A DNA stretch of 64,000 nucleotides from Anarhynchus alexandrinus. Its lineage: Eukaryota; Chordata; Aves; Charadriiformes; Charadriidae. Under the pieces are notes generated by a model, which was not told the origin of the DNA, did not search any database, and saw only the letters and a program-made list of their open reading frames with translations. The translations under genes were made by a program, and so were the position numbers. The stretch is from NCBI GenBank assembly GCA_008711295.1, contig VUYV01000146.1:1541730-1605729 (forward strand). The letters are read 5' to 3'. Of this stretch, positions 22,691 through 36,900 are shown in pieces. Position 1 is the first letter of the stretch, and the number at the start of each line of letters is the position of its first letter.

Positions 22691-23873
22691 AAGGCAAACA
22701 AGTGTAATAGTAAGGGAAAACTGTTTTGTTTCTGATATTTTTTTCTTACCCTACCCTGAACAGATTTTTTTTTTTCATATCCTATCACCTGGGCTGTATT
22801 TGCATAAAAACTGATATTCACACAGCAGGGAATAAGACAAACAGGCATTAAAACTCAGCATTGCTTAGAGGTGATCCTTCCTTTGAAGAGAAAAAAGGAA
22901 GGCATAATTGAGATACATGTGTGATTGTAATACAAACAGATTTAAAACAGACCTGGACAACCAGTGAACTTTTTTTTTTTTGCATTCAGATGGCAATTGT
23001 GTATATCTCAGTAATAAAGCGAATATTCTTGGGTTTATTCTTATCACAGTAATTGTTCTTCTTATCATATCATATTAGTATAGTATGTTCTTATTCTTAC
23101 AATATTATACTCACATCTACTGTGTAATTCTTCTTCAGGGTGATTTCATCCTTCTTAAATACTGATAAGCAGAACTGTACTAAATATTTCACAGAAGTGT
23201 AACTTGTTTCTGACCAACAATGTCTGGCCTGATGTCTCCTGGGACCAAAGTTGTCTTTTTCACTGTGACATCACATTCTTGACATTTATCATTCTGTAAA
23301 CAAGTGCATTTCTTCTAACCTGTGATTCTCAACTGATAAATATTCAGATGGTATCAGAAGCCCTCGGTAACAATCCCTAGGCATGTGGCCTGAAATGTCA
23401 TCCTAATTCAATTAATTCCTTTCCCTTATTCCAGTTGTCAGTGTCTCTAGTTCTTCCTCAAAAGATATTTTTCTGCCTGATAATGCCTCCCAGCTTTGTC
23501 ATTAACAATTTCAGCAGCCCACTCATCAACCTATTGTGACAGCATGGTCATTAACAAAAATAATAAAAGTGATCAGGCTCAAGAATCATTAAAAAACCTA
23601 ACTCCCTGCCCTGATCTGTTTCCTCAATCTTCTCCGGTTTGTGCATCTCACAACAAGAGAAAAAATAAGTTTTAGTCTTATATAGGTGAATATATTCTCT
23701 TCTCACATGATAAAAATACTTGTGTACTTCATTCAGAGTATTAAATACTGGAAAAGGAAGTTCGTTTAAGCAGCCATCTCCCCAAAAAATCCATGAAGTT
23801 AAATCAAATCTCATAAGTGTACTTTAACATTCTGTACCACACACATAAAAATCCAAGCCTTAATTTGCTCATA
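22691..23873. other. Unassigned AT-rich sequence
   Basis: There are two T-runs (about 22766-22776 and 22971-22981). A minus-strand frame (23551-23814) is open for 87 codons but has no recognisable domain. Confidence 0.45.
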
Positions 23874-23878
23874 CATGT
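23874..23878 (+). repeat. Target site duplication CATGT, left copy
   Basis: This directly precedes the LTR and is repeated perfectly at 24532-24536. Confidence 0.85.
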
Positions 23879-24531
23879 TGTCCTGGTTTGAGCGACACAG
23901 GACTAATTTATCTTCTAATACTTGACAAGACTGCACTTTTAGAAGACTCTAGTGTCTGAATTTGTGAAAATATTTACTTTGTAGCCAGCTATGATATATG
24001 AGTTTTAAGGTCTCAGTGTTTTCGAGCTAGCTGGGTGTAGGAATGAGGAGAAGCAAGACCTGGGCACTTGACCCAAGCTGGCCAACAGGATTATTTCATA
24101 CTATTAAAGTCACATGTAATATAAATTAGAAAGTTTTCCGTGAAGCTCACTCTCTCCCTCGATTGCTGCCATCCTGAGAAATTCTTTCCCCAGTGCCAGA
24201 CCCCTGCGGCCTTCCCCTTCCTCCTGAAGCCATACCGCTTGCAGTGTCCAACAGTTACTGTCCACTGCTAGCGGGGCACAGCTTCCTACGGATAGAATTG
24301 ACTACATATAATCTTTGCATATCCTGTATTCGTATTGGGATCAATATTGGTTCCTTAGTGCTATTAGTATTAATTATCTAATCTTATTCTGTTAAAACTG
24401 TTTATATTTCAACTTCTGGGTTTCCTTGGGTTTTTTTTCTGATTCCCCTTCCCAGGCGGGGAGGGGTCATCGGGTGATAGAACGATTGTCTAAATGACAA
24501 TAAATTCTTATGGGTTTCTCAAGCCATAACA
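23879..24531 (+). mobile_element. Solo LTR, avian endogenous retrovirus with perfect TG...CA ends
   Basis: The 653-bp block starts TGTCCTGGTTTGAG and ends GCCATAACA, flanked by identical 5-bp CATGT duplications. A polyadenylation-type AATAAA is at 24499-24504, about 30 bp before the end. A GC-rich patch (24190-24290) resembles an R/U5 region. No internal viral sequence is attached, so it is a solo LTR. The 5-bp duplication is compatible with ERVL-like elements, but the family is inferred from general resemblance to bird LTRs. It differs from the LTR at 8.7 kb, so a second retrovirus family is represented. Confidence 0.85.
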
Positions 24532-24536
24532 CATGT
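24532..24536 (+). repeat. Target site duplication CATGT, right copy
   Basis: A perfect match to 23874-23878, immediately after the terminal CA of the LTR. Confidence 0.85.
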
Positions 24537-26241
24537 TCAGCACTCAGATACACACTGAATTTTCGGTCAAAAGCTAGATTGTTATGTTTATGAAGACACC
24601 ACTAATTTGCTACTTGACTCGTAATTAAATTGCCCTATGAACTGTTTTGAGTTACTTTACTTTTGTAGAAGTTCATTGGCTTTTTTAGTGAAACATGCCA
24701 GTACTTGAACAGTAATGCTTGCAGAATTTGGTTCTCTTATTTCTTTGACAATAAAAGCTATATTGAAAGGTATGATAACCTCATTTCACACTGATAAAAA
24801 CCACAGAATGTCCCACTGTGGTATTTCACACCCTAAACAAACAAGAAAGCACAGGGAGTACACACAGAACCTTACTATGAACTTAAATAGCTGGCAGTTT
24901 TACAGGAACACCATCACAGCGATCATGAAGAGAAGCATAAAAATATTTTAAACATACTTCTCTGTTCAATGTTTCATAGGGAAAGGCCAGAAAGAAGCTA
25001 GATCCAGGCCACAGACTTTTGTTGATCAGTTTGTAGCAATAGAGTAGAAAATGCAAACAACAAAAATCACTGGTTAAAAAAAAAAAAAAAAAAGAAAAAA
25101 GTCCAGATTTATAAAACTAGTAGAATAAAATTTCAAAGTACCAACCTTGTAATAATACACTGTATAAATAGTACACTTTGGTTTAGTACCTTTACTCATT
25201 TATGTGTGAACAGTTGGATGCTCAACATTTTACAATAAAACAAACAAACAAGCAAAAAATAAAAACCAAAAGGGGTTTCAAAAGTTATCACTGATTTTGG
25301 GCACATTTATTTAAACACCTCTACCTGATTTTCAGAGAGCTGGTGCTTTCTGTAGTAAAAAGGAAAAAATGGGATGAAAAGACATGCAATCTTAATATGC
25401 CTACTTGAATTCCCTAATGTTACAAGGCCTTAATTCTTGGTCATTTTCTAACCTAAGGATGACTTCCTGGCATTTCTTTTTTAAAAGGTTGTTTTGGCTG
25501 GTTGGATTTTGGCTGGTAAAGTAACATAACTAGAAGTTCCCAGCATGTTCTGCGGGTTCATATTAATTCAAGTCTTTTTACAAGACTACACCTAAATGAT
25601 AATGAATAACAAATAACTAATTTAATAGTATAGCTTCCCAGCTACAAAATCAGGGATCTTCTGTCCCAGCATAAGCAAATTGCGATAATTTGAGGCAAAC
25701 AATCTCTTACCAGCAAGACAACTTTAAGCTGTAGGAATAAAATGGTTGTAAGATGTGAACCTAAGTACATTACCTAGTTTGATCAAGCGAGCTAAGATTT
25801 ATTCTCGCGCTATACTGTAATCCAAAGGGATAAGAACATCATTTTATCCCAGATATCAATATAAGTGATGACACGCTCAATTAGCAATTTAGAGAATCTG
25901 AAAAACATACATAAAGTAGTGCATGTACGTACATGAACACTGCTTAATTTCAGTTTACAAATCTGTGCTTTGAATAGATGAGGATAATCTGCTTTCCTAA
26001 ATTTGTTGTCCCACTTAGATTGGTATCCAACAGCTGAAATCAGGAACAAGGTTTCTTTTGAAAAATATGTCAGTAGGAAGCATGAAAATGTAATCTGAAT
26101 ACACCGAATTTTAACAGCTGAGCATGTCAAAATAATATCTTTATGAGACACAACAATTCTACAGGTGATAGATATTACACTATTAATTGCTACAATTCAG
26201 TTGAAATACTGATTTTCTGTCTAGTGATACAATTGTACATC
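24537..26241. other. Unassigned AT-rich sequence with one A-run
   Basis: An A-run of about 17 followed by an A-rich stretch lies at 25075-25100. No gene is recognised. A 113-codon minus-strand frame (25810-26151) has no known domain. Confidence 0.5.
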
Positions 26242-27440
26242 ACAGAAACACAGAGTGGTAGGGGTTAGAAGGGACCTCTGGAGATTATCCGGTCCAACCC
26301 CACTCCCAAAGCAGGTTCACCTACAGCAGGTTGGACAGGAACACATCCAGGTAGGATTTTAATATCTCCAGAGTGGGAGACTTCGCAACCTCTCTGGGAA
26401 GCTTGCTCCAGTGTTCTGTCACCCTCAAAGTAAAGTTTTTCCTCATGTTCAGGTGGAACTTCCTGTGTTCTGGTTTGTGCCTGTTGCCCCTTGTCCTGTT
26501 GCTGGGCACCACTGACAAGAGTCTGGCCCCATCCTCTTGGCACCCACCCTTTAGATATTTATAAGTATTGATAAGATCCCCTCTCAGTCTTCTCTTTCTC
26601 CAGGCTAAACAAACCCAGGTCTCTCAGCCTTTCTTCATAAGAGAGATGCTCCCATACCCTGATCATCTTTGTAGCTGTCCGCTGGACTCTCTCCAGTAGT
26701 TTCTTGTCTTGCTTGAACTGGGGAGCCCAAAATGGTGCACCCTACTCCAGATGTGGCCTCACCAGGGCAGAGTAGAGGGGAAGGATAATGTCCCTCAACC
26801 TGCTGGCCCCGCTCTTTTTGATGCACCCCAGGATACCATTGGCCTTCTTGTTCACAAGGGCATATTGCTGGCTCATGGTCAACTTGTTGTCCACTGGGAC
26901 TCCCAGGTCCTTCTCTGCAGAGCTGCTTTCCAACAGGTCAACCTGTGCTGGTACATGGGGTTATTCCTCCCTAGGTGCAGGACCCTACGTTTGCCCTTGT
27001 TGAACATCATTAGGTTCCTCTCCACCCAACACTCTAACCTGTCCAGGTCTCACTGAATGGTGGCACAGCCTTCTGGTGCACCAGCCACTCCTCCCAGTTT
27101 TGTGTCATCAGCAAACTTGCTGAGGGTACACTGTCCCCTCATCCAGGTCGTTGATGAATATGTTGAACAAGACTGGACCCAGTACTGACCCCTGGGGAAC
27201 ACCACTAGCTACAGCCCTCCAACTAGGTTCTGCACCACTGATCGCAACCTTCTGAGCTCTGCCATTCAGCCAGTTCTCAATCTGTCCACTTGTCTAACTC
27301 ACACTTCCTAAGCTTAGCTATGAGGATATTATGGGAGACACTGTCAATAGCCTTGCTAAAGTCAAGGCAGACAACAACCACTGCTCTCCCTTCATCTACC
27401 CAGCCAGCCATGCCATCATAGCAGGATATCATCAAATGGT
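26242..27440 (-). mobile_element. CR1 copy of 1.2 kb (RT C-terminal half plus 3' UTR)
   Basis: The left edge is a CR1 3' terminus with diverged octamers (cacagaaacacagagtgg). The minus strand then runs through the 3' UTR, RT end and RT core to about 27440. Plus-strand landmarks include ctccaggctaaacaaaccc, actcctcccagttttgtgtcatc and acccctggggaacaccactag, which is CR1 RT. Many frameshifts leave only short open pieces. The 3' terminus and RT variants differ from the copies at 21.7 and 41.8 kb, suggesting another subfamily. Confidence 0.92.
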
Positions 27441-30400
27441 ATCTAGCTGGAAATGCTGGAAGGATTCCCTCTATTAATGATAATTTTTAAAAAAAGGAAA
27501 TGAAATTTAAGTCAGCCAATGTTTACAATATCAGAATTATTTTCAGAATCACAAACAGGATGAAGTGACAGCTTTTAGTCCATGGCTATAGTAAAATGTT
27601 TGGATACGGAGTAACTGCAGTTAAGTCATATGACAGCAAAAGTCGCTAGAAAAAATATGATTAAAGAAGAGAAATCAGCTTAGATTTCTGCCAGAAATAA
27701 TATTTTTCTTCTTAATGTAATCCTAGATTCTCAAAAAACTTTCTAAAATTTCTGGGCTCAAATACCTACTGAATAGGAACTGAGTACCTAACTGCCATCT
27801 GCCATGGATCCTTAAAAAAAAAGAAAATAATATTTTGAAAACTCTATTTTTTTATTTCCCCCAAGAATGACTCAGGAATTAGTCTCCTGTATCCCAGACA
27901 CTTGAACATGTATACATCTCCTCTTCCAACTTCCTCTCTCCACCCCATCCCTGTAGGGATCACAAGTGAAGTTGGCCTAGATCTCCTCTGAATGTCTTAA
28001 CAGTGTTTCTCTTCCAAAGGCAGTCAGTACTATTATTATATTTAGTTCCAGAGACTGATCAAAATGCTCAGGTAATTCTTGGTCATGCACTGAGCTCCCT
28101 CAAACTCCAGCAGGGAGAGTTCAAACTCAGTGCCAGATTGCTGCATTTTCTCATTGGTGGTACATTGCTAAATTTTACAGTGGTCCAAACAAACATTTGT
28201 TCCTGTTTTTCTTTTTAAAAACCCAACAACATGGATCTGGAATTCACTTTGTTTTCAGTAACCTGTCATGACCAAAAAATAGACATAACTTCTGTTGGAA
28301 ACATACATTACTCGAAATGTTAACATTTTAGGCTTAAGAAACAGCAAAAGACTTTGTAAAGTCTTTATAGTTTTAAATTCTTTCTAATGAAAACTCTTGG
28401 CTTTTAACCTCTAAATATTTGAAATTTAATGCAATTCATCTCTAGTTGCACTGCTTCAGGTAAAGTGTGAAACTCAGTTGCCATGACAATAAGAAAATAC
28501 TTTTCTACCGATAAAATAGATTTTTGTCTTTCCAGTGGTAGGAAGTGAAGGTACACATTTAGGGGCAGAATTCCAAACCTAGTGAGAAGCATGGAAGAAA
28601 AGCCTTATGGAACAATAAGGTCCAAATAATAACATTTAAAAAAATATTAATTATTAATTACTTTGCAAATCTCTCATATAGTTTTTCGACTGAAGTACAC
28701 AGCATTTAAACACATAAAACATATTTTCTGTTACAGACAAGTAAATTATTCTGTCTGTGACCTCATATTTGCTTTATTAATTTGTAATATAAATGCAGGG
28801 AGCAAGTAACAGTTCAGTAGGCAAAAAAAAAAAGTAAGTTTTTAAATTCTACAAAGCTAGTATAAACCACTTAATATTTTTTCAAGGCATTTTGCAATAA
28901 AACAGACCACTCACACTTCCAATGCTATTTCACCGAACATATATTTGTTGCTATTGCACAATTGTAGCAGTTACAAGTTTCACTTTGCTATACAGTGATT
29001 CTGTGTTGCAAGAAATTCCCCTCATGGCAATGCCAGCTCATTCAAATTACATGTAGAATATACTATAAAGAATAATTAAGATATTTGCCCCTATAATTAT
29101 AATATCTTTGAATTGGAAGAAGAAATGCACCAAAAGCACAGCAAGTTCTCTTTCCCATAGGCCACTTGAAGACCTATGATGCCAACCCTGAATGAATCAG
29201 AATGCCCATAGTTTTGGTCTGAAATTTTTAAAAGAAAAATACAAAGCATGGAGCAAATGAGCATCAAGTTATAAAGTACCCTACTGGGTTTGTTTTAAAT
29301 CTGTGCAAGAAAGATAAATAGAAAGCTTCCTTAGAGACTAGTCGTGGAACAATACTTTATTTAACAAACTGTATACAATTTTTCAGCTACACCTTTTGTT
29401 AGTAGCTCCCAACAAACCTCTAAAATCTACTCCTCATCATGCAAATGATGCCATAGAAAAATAACAGAAATAAAACTGATATTTTTCAACATTTGATTTG
29501 TGCATGCACTGGATTAGTATTGTAAATTCATAAGATCAACTCTTCTGTGGGCTGATCACAGTTAATTTCTCAAAATGTGGACACTTATGAATGAAATGTA
29601 GATAAAGCTATATTGCAAAATTAAACCTCTTGCAGTAATTCTGGTCTCCAACAAATGTTTATTGTTATCTTGATGATGATGATGATGATAGCATTACAGG
29701 ACTTTTGGGAACTTTCTAATTGGAAGAAATACACTGTCTGTCAACATGGAAGTGAACAGTATATTTCTTCTTAACCTCAGAGACAGGGTTTTTTTATAGA
29801 GAATGTTAGAGCAATTAGCTCATCTACATCTGTTATAGAAAAAAAGAAAACAATTGCAAATTATAAAATTAAAGAAAGATTTATTTGATGCTAATGAAAA
29901 ATAAACCTTTTCTTGGATGAGCTTAAAAACAACTGCAAGTGCACGTCTAGCTCTGCCTCTTCTTTGGAGAACAACATCCAGAGTGCTGGGAAGAACTGGG
30001 ATCCCATGAGTGTTGGGAAGAACTACATCCCTAGAATGGTCTACAAACTTACACATTTGGCAGCCATCCTTCTAAGCATGAAAATAAAGCGGCATTTAGC
30101 AATTGAATGAAATATCAACGTTAGATTTTTTTGCAGATACACTTCAAATTGAACCAATTCAGCTTATTTGAACAAAACGTTTACCATTTTGGACATAGCT
30201 GACTCCCAAACTTGCTAAAGTATTTAACTACATATATTTATACTAAATACCAGCAAGAAGCAGCCTAGAACTCTGAGGATAGCTATACCCAGATACAGAG
30301 GGGGATTTTTCTACTCCGAAACTACGTTTCTTAAAAAAAGAATGATCATTTTTGGTTCTTCTTCTGATACTTTTGAAATACATTTGTTTTCACTATTATG

Positions 30401-33400
30401 TTTAAATGACTTTGTTGCCTACAAACTTTCAATTAACTTTTTTTCTGGAAGGGGTAATACAAACTATATTTTCAAGTTTTCAAGTACCACCATCACACAA
30501 AATACTCAAACACAGAAAACACATCCTACTAATTTATTATTATTTCTGAAAGAATGAGAATCCATTGATCTTGATGCAGTACACAACAGTTTATATCCTG
30601 GAGGAAAAGCGAAATATACTGATCTTTCAGAGATGCGGATCAGTGATAGAGATTCTCAGATGTAGTTTCAGGAGACTGTTTTTTGAAAAACAGTGATGCC
30701 ATTCACTTTGGCCCCCTGCCATTCCTCCCTTGAGCAGAAAAAAGTTTTCATGTTTGTGCTATTAATCACATTGGAAAAACAACTGGGGGAAGATAATCTG
30801 AAAACAAACAAACAAAAAAATTAAATTGAAAAAAGAACAAATGTGGAAGGGCTAATAGAGAGATCTTCAGTCAGTTATCAAAGGCCATCAAGGAAATCTG
30901 CCACTAGAAATTAAGGAGTAGATTTCCATTGTTTCATGGCGGTGTTTTAACCTTTAAATACAGTTTTCCTTTTTACAACTTCAACCATAAAACAAGCACT
31001 GTTTCTCTGCAAGGTAGTTAACTAAAATGAATTCAGCCTGATCCTTTACACTCATTCAAAAAACAGAGAATCCTAAGCTGGGGATCACCAAAAATAAACA
31101 AACAAACAGAATTATTTTCTGTTTCAGGACAAAAAGATATTCTATAATTTTAGCAAAATGTTAGCAGTCTACTGTCAATTCTTAGTAGTTCATAGATTTC
31201 AATGAGCTCTGATATCATAAACTGATTCAGAAACTGTTTTCTTTAACTTTCCTTTCCAAAGCTTGCATTGTACGTTGAAAAATATCAAAGCAAACATTCT
31301 TCTTATATAGATAAGACACATATACTGAGGACTATCTGGTGATATCTTTGTGATTCTAAATGCTAGAACACATCAGTATATTTTGTTTTTTTTCTTTTGT
31401 GTTTCTTTCAAGGAGAAAAATTATAACAGTAGTGCCTAAAAACAAACAAGAATTCTCATTCATAAAATAATAAATGAAACTAAGATACTTCAGTTAAACA
31501 TGAGAACAGTGTGAAATCAGGTTCCAGAATACTGTTCTTTCTATTCAAAGCCAATATACTCTCAATCACTGTGCTGTGTTCTGGATACTGTACTTCAATA
31601 TAGAAGTATATTGTTATCTTGGCCTAAAATATTACAGCCTTGACCACTTTAGGCCAAACAGTAGTTGAACTACAAACTGTGATCAAAATCAGCCTATCAG
31701 AACATAGTTTTTAGATGTCTTTACTAAAATTGATTTGATATACAAAGCTAATTTGATGTGAGTGACGTTACTTCATTCCTTTTACTTAGGTACACAAATT
31801 ATGTTTGAATTAATAATGCTAGGAAGACATTTGCTAAACATGTGGCAATGATATGCAAGTATCATGCTACGAAGGTCTGCAGGTATATCTTAGCAGCCCA
31901 CGAGAAGCCACTTTCTCTTGCAAGGAATCAAAGATGTCCAACTAATGCACGTTAGGCTCCTTCCAGGATGCTGTAATATGTCAGCTGAAATTCTATTTTG
32001 TCATTGTCTTTTTAGGAAAGAGGGAGAAACAAATTATTACCTTGTCTTCTCAGTCTTAATATTCTGATAACTACCCAACTGAAAAAGCAGGCATGTCTGA
32101 CTTACATTTGAAAAAATAAGAATTATATCTATTGAGAAAATGCATTGTTTTGCTTAGCTTAATGTGAAATAAATCTTTATACTATTTGTTGATGTTCTGC
32201 ATGGAGACCACACTTAAAAGGAAGCTAATCTGCAAAGAAGACCAATTGTAACCACATTACAGTGAAGGGGGTTTTTTTGTTGTACTTTATTATTTTTCCA
32301 TAGGGGACCACAATGGAAAACATGACTGGAAAGAACCACAAAACTGAAGAAAGACACAGCTACCATTCTCACAGTCTTGGTGCTGCAGCTAGTGCAAAAG
32401 AAGGGAGACAGAATGCTCAGCTTCCCTGTAATATGCATTTATTTCTCTTGCAAACGTAAACAAGAATTAAGTCACAAATTAAAGCTGCTAAGGCATTCTC
32501 CCAGCAAAGCTTTTTTATAATTTCAAAATGTATCAGGCAAAACCCATCCCCTCTGGAAAGTACTGAGATTTCTCTTGACAAATATTTTCTAGATCCAAGA
32601 TGAGGTTTCAGGTTTTAAAATAAAGGAGATGGGCAGAAAGCACAGAAAATGCTGGGAAGAGCAAGTACACGCTAAAGAGCTTAGGGATCTCACATACTCC
32701 CATGGGATAGTGAAGCAACGAGTCTTGAACCCAGCAGTCTTACACCCCTGAGATTTAGCCTGCCCACTGTCCTCAAGAGGAAACTCTCTCTCTTGCATGC
32801 TGAATACATAACTGTCCAAAGTGAAAAAACGAAAAATAAGTGGTAAATGTTTATCCAAATGCAATCAATAGCCCAGACTTGGGCTGAACACAGAAAAAAA
32901 AAAAAAGAAGTTTCAAGTCTCTGCTCCCAGTCAGAGTGTTTGGCACTTTTGCCTTTGTAACTTCAAGTGCAAATTTTATAGACTAGACAGGTCTTTATCA
33001 GCAAGGGACCCAAAAATGATGAAAAAGAGAATGGAGGATCCTTAAGGGTTATAATAAAATGTACATATTATAGCTCTGAAGGGTTATAATAAAGTAACTT
33101 TTAACAGTTCAATATTTTTAAGTCTGATAACTTCAAAGGCATCTCTTCTATACCTTCCTACAAATCTCCCATTTGAAACATAACATCTTTAAGTGAGTAT
33201 TTGAGGCTATCTTTACCATGCTGATACCTATAAAGATGTAAGTTTTCACAGAAGAACAACAGAAAACTTTGCTTAAATAAAAACACACTCAGCTTGATAA
33301 CTTAGAATTATCAGAGACATTCTGAAAAAGAGAGAAGACAAACAGGAACTGGCTTAATTACCATGTCAAAGGATTTAAAAAAATAATTGCGAAAAGAGTT

Positions 33401-33859
33401 GCTGATCTATGTTTCTTTTCTTACAAGAGAAGAACAGGGTGACTGGCAATCAAATTACGAAAAAAATATGTATATAAATAAAATAAATCGCTTCCTCCCT
33501 ATAAAAAGAATATTTCATTATGAATAGGGAATTTTGTAAAAGAAAAGTTTTGGGTTTGTTTTCAACAATATTGTAATTTCACAAGTTAGACAATGTACTT
33601 AGTAACTTAATTAAGCCTGAAGCACAAAGTCAATCATTAATTTTAAAGGGCAAGGTGGGGACTTTCTCCTCTTCCTCTTCCAGCACACAGCTGAGCTGGC
33701 ATTTTGTAAGTGCTGGTCATGATATTTTCCCAAAGCCTTTCATATTGATAGCTCAACACCTGGCATGATTTTTCTGTTTATTTCTCCATCTCAATATTAA
33801 CATATTACAAGTGTACATTTTGTTTTCCACCTAACAAGAAATTAGCAAATTTCTTTTAC
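27441..33859. other. Long unique AT-rich stretch, no gene recognised
   Basis: About 6.4 kb without CR1 or LTR signatures. It holds a short (GAT)n microsatellite (29674-29690) and scattered A-runs. Open frames are all under 95 codons and unrecognised. Confidence 0.5.
29674..29690 (+). repeat. (GAT)n microsatellite
   Basis: Five to six uninterrupted copies of the trinucleotide gat. Confidence 0.9.
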
Positions 33860-33982
33860 CATATCTCTTAATAGCTGCCTCTACTTTTGCCTCAGGGGAA
33901 GCACTGAACAAAGCAGAGGCAATGCCACCATCTAACAAAGGCCACCAAAACCATCTTCCATACCAGAAAGCCATTGTAATCA
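33860..33982 (-). CDS. Candidate internal exon X, unrecognised
   Basis: This 123-bp minus-strand segment is open and encodes 40 complete codons, Trp-rich at the start (FWYGRWFWWPLLDGG) and ending SPEAKVEAAIKRY. It follows the best splice acceptor seen in the window (cttatctttcccctgctttctcag) and ends at a fair donor (TATG/gtaaaa). Its phase would fit exon Z 13 kb downstream, but that link is speculative. The opposite strand is open too. No family is recognised. Confidence 0.2.
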
Positions 33983-36900
33983 CTGAGAAAGCAGGGGAAA
34001 GATAAGTTAGAGAAACACCACACAGAGCAGCAGTGAAAGAAATCAAATTAATATGACTTTCAAAAGCCCACCACAGCCTGGCTGCATTCTATAACGCAGT
34101 GGATGTACCATGCAGCTAATAATCCTGGAATGGATAGAGACCAAAGCTTCATCTGATAGCTGAAGGAAGGCAGAACCACACACTGCATAACTGTAGTTGT
34201 CTGCTCCAGAATCACTTATATTAATTAACAGCTTACTAATGTAATTGCCTTTCTACATATTGTGGAAACAAATTCTATACTACAGTTATCTTAAAATAAC
34301 AAGCAAAGCCCCAAACTGATGCAGTTAAATAGTTGTAAATATTGTGGTTTTCTCACCATCCAGAAAGTTTGGTATATGAAAATGATCCTATTGAGTTCAT
34401 TGGTAAATGCCATCTTCTTTTGCCTCAGGTATAGCAGGCTACAGAATTAAATTCTCTGATGCCGTATGTAGGATTGGATATATTCTAAAAGATGGCCTTC
34501 AACTGCTTCTTACTAATTTTTTTTTCTGCTTGTCTTTAAGAAAAATGCCATCATTTTAACTAGAAGTTGGTGGTCCCAAACTGGTAGAAGAGGATCCCAA
34601 GAGCACATGAGTAGGATGATAATTGAGACCAGGATAACACAGGCACATGCTGATATCAAAGGCCCTGGCAGTATAAGTACAAATTATAAATGGCCAATTA
34701 CAGACCACTAAAGGGATGCAACTTTGAGAGCTGACTATAAGCAGGTATCAAGGGAACAAAGAACATTTATCCAACATATGCAAAACATTCTGTACATGGT
34801 GAAAATAAAGAGGAAATTGCAAGTTTCTAAAAGAGCAAGAGGAAAGAAAAAACAAAGAAAGAGAACTGCTCCAGTATCTCCTCCCCAGCTAAGAATTCTG
34901 TACCTTAGCAGTACTTACATGCAGCAGGTTCTCCCTGACCTTGGGGAAAGAGAAAAAGCAGGGTCTTTTAATTTTGCCATTCACCACATTGTGCTACTGA
35001 TGACTTAAAAATAACGTGTAAAGTTTTATATTCTACTACAAAACTGGTTTAACTAAATCAGAACTTTAAAGAGCAGTGTGTGAGCATGTCCTGTGTGTAG
35101 GTGAGCACTGATCCTGGAGCACAGAGCTAGAGTAAACACAGATGAAACAGGATGAAGTTTCAAGAGAAAATGTCCCACTGAGATCACTTGGAGCACTACT
35201 ATTTCAGCTGAATTTTTTCTTTATATCTGCTTTGTTCTCTGCTTCTCAAACTCTTCCTCCAAAGCCTACTGTTTCCTAAGAAACTGGTAAACACACGTTT
35301 TATTGTAAACAGACACGTCTGCTCAGCCACAGACATTGCAACACCCCAAAAATGCGCAGAATGTTCCTATATTAAGGTTCACAAGCAAAATTCCTATTCT
35401 AAGGAAGAAGTAAAAAATCTTTGTTTATGCAAACTGACAGTTCACTTAAGTTCAAATGTTGACATACCAGTTTATACCAGAAGGGTATCTGTTGTTACAT
35501 TTTAACATGTTGTAATATTTTAATCTTCCTCTAAATCAAGAAAATATTTTTACTACTACATGACTAGCTACCTTATTGGTAGCTTAGGTCAATGATCAAT
35601 AAGGACATTTTATCATATTCACAATTATTGGAAACTCATTAGGTAACTACAATAACAGAAATTAGAAGAGGCTCAATTCTATCACTGTTCCAGCAGCTAA
35701 GAGATCTTAAATAAACAGATCACAGCTGACCCTTACTTTTAAACTCAAAGTGAATTATTCTTTACTTTTGCACTAAAAATATACTCCTCTGCAAACTATT
35801 TACACCTTTTATTGTGGTGTGATTGATAGATTTGTCAAGCAGAAAGATTCTAGTGTCATCACTCATCACTGGGTGCTGTAAGGGGCTAGTTTTAGCTCTC
35901 CTAGATTAGATCTCTCTTTTTTTTAACCTGCTTTTCTCCACCTTCTATCCAGGAACTAAAGTGATATTTGCTTATTATTTGTTTAAAGTATGAATAGTAA
36001 GTCCTATATCACTTTCAGGACTGAGGTCATCTCAAAGGAGAATGACCTCAAAGGGAGTCAGCTGCCTATGTATTTTAAAAATCTTGGTCTTAGTCTTGAT
36101 AGGGACCAAATACATTTCTCCCTCCCACCTGTATGTGAAGTGTCATCATCATGCTAGGAAAGGGGAATAGAAAATAGATTCTGTTTTTCCATATTCCATC
36201 ATGTCAGGTACGATATTTTGTCACGTCTCTCAGAGAGCTAGCGGAACCTTTCTGCAGACACTGCAGGAGAAGGAGAGCCAAGATAATTAGTAGCCACAGC
36301 TGCAAGTGTTAGTGAAAAAGCTTCTCTTCGAACCATAATTAATAGAGTTGTTCTGCCTTTTATGCATTTAGTGAAATTCTAGATGTGGAAGCTTGCACTT
36401 TACACAAAGCTGGCTAATGTCAGTGGACACAAATGTGTTCATTAAGTACACTAAGGTTACCACTGATATTGTAATTTTCTTCTTTGCAAAATTTGAATTC
36501 AAAATAATAAGCAAGACAAAAATTACAGCTTCTGACATCCAGTGAGGTTTTCTTTCCTCTAATCATGAATATGACAATTAATGATCTGCATATACACACA
36601 AACACATATACACACACACAATCTGACAATTTCTTAGACTAGCAAGGATTAGCAGTAGAACATCAACAAAAATGTATTTTGAGTCACTATACCTAGAGCT
36701 GTCCAATGTTAGAGAGGAGTACTAGCCGAGTAATACATGGAAAACGGCTCTCTGTCCCCTTTATCCTGTCTTTGAGACAGACTGTTCAGCCTGGCCTCAA
36801 TTTCTTTTATGGATTCAGATAAAAATTCAGAATTTGAAAAAAAAAAACCCAAAACTTTTCTTCTTCTTACACCCATTCAGGACCAAAAAAAATCACTAGG

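Noticed and set aside
22369..22707. 112-codon plus-strand frame as a host gene
   Set aside because: It is the CR1 endonuclease (GNKQEE, TETQWDGCYDW) extended by chance codons on the left.
23551..23814. Minus-strand frame with acceptor-like ccttttccag
   Set aside because: Several competing donors, no phase partner, no recognisable protein.
25810..26151. 113-codon minus-strand frame
   Set aside because: Hydrophobic and Cys-rich without a known pattern; length is within chance for the number of frames present.
29820..30056. Minus-strand 78-codon frame with a basic Arg-rich segment
   Set aside because: Short, no domain, and no good splice pair around it.
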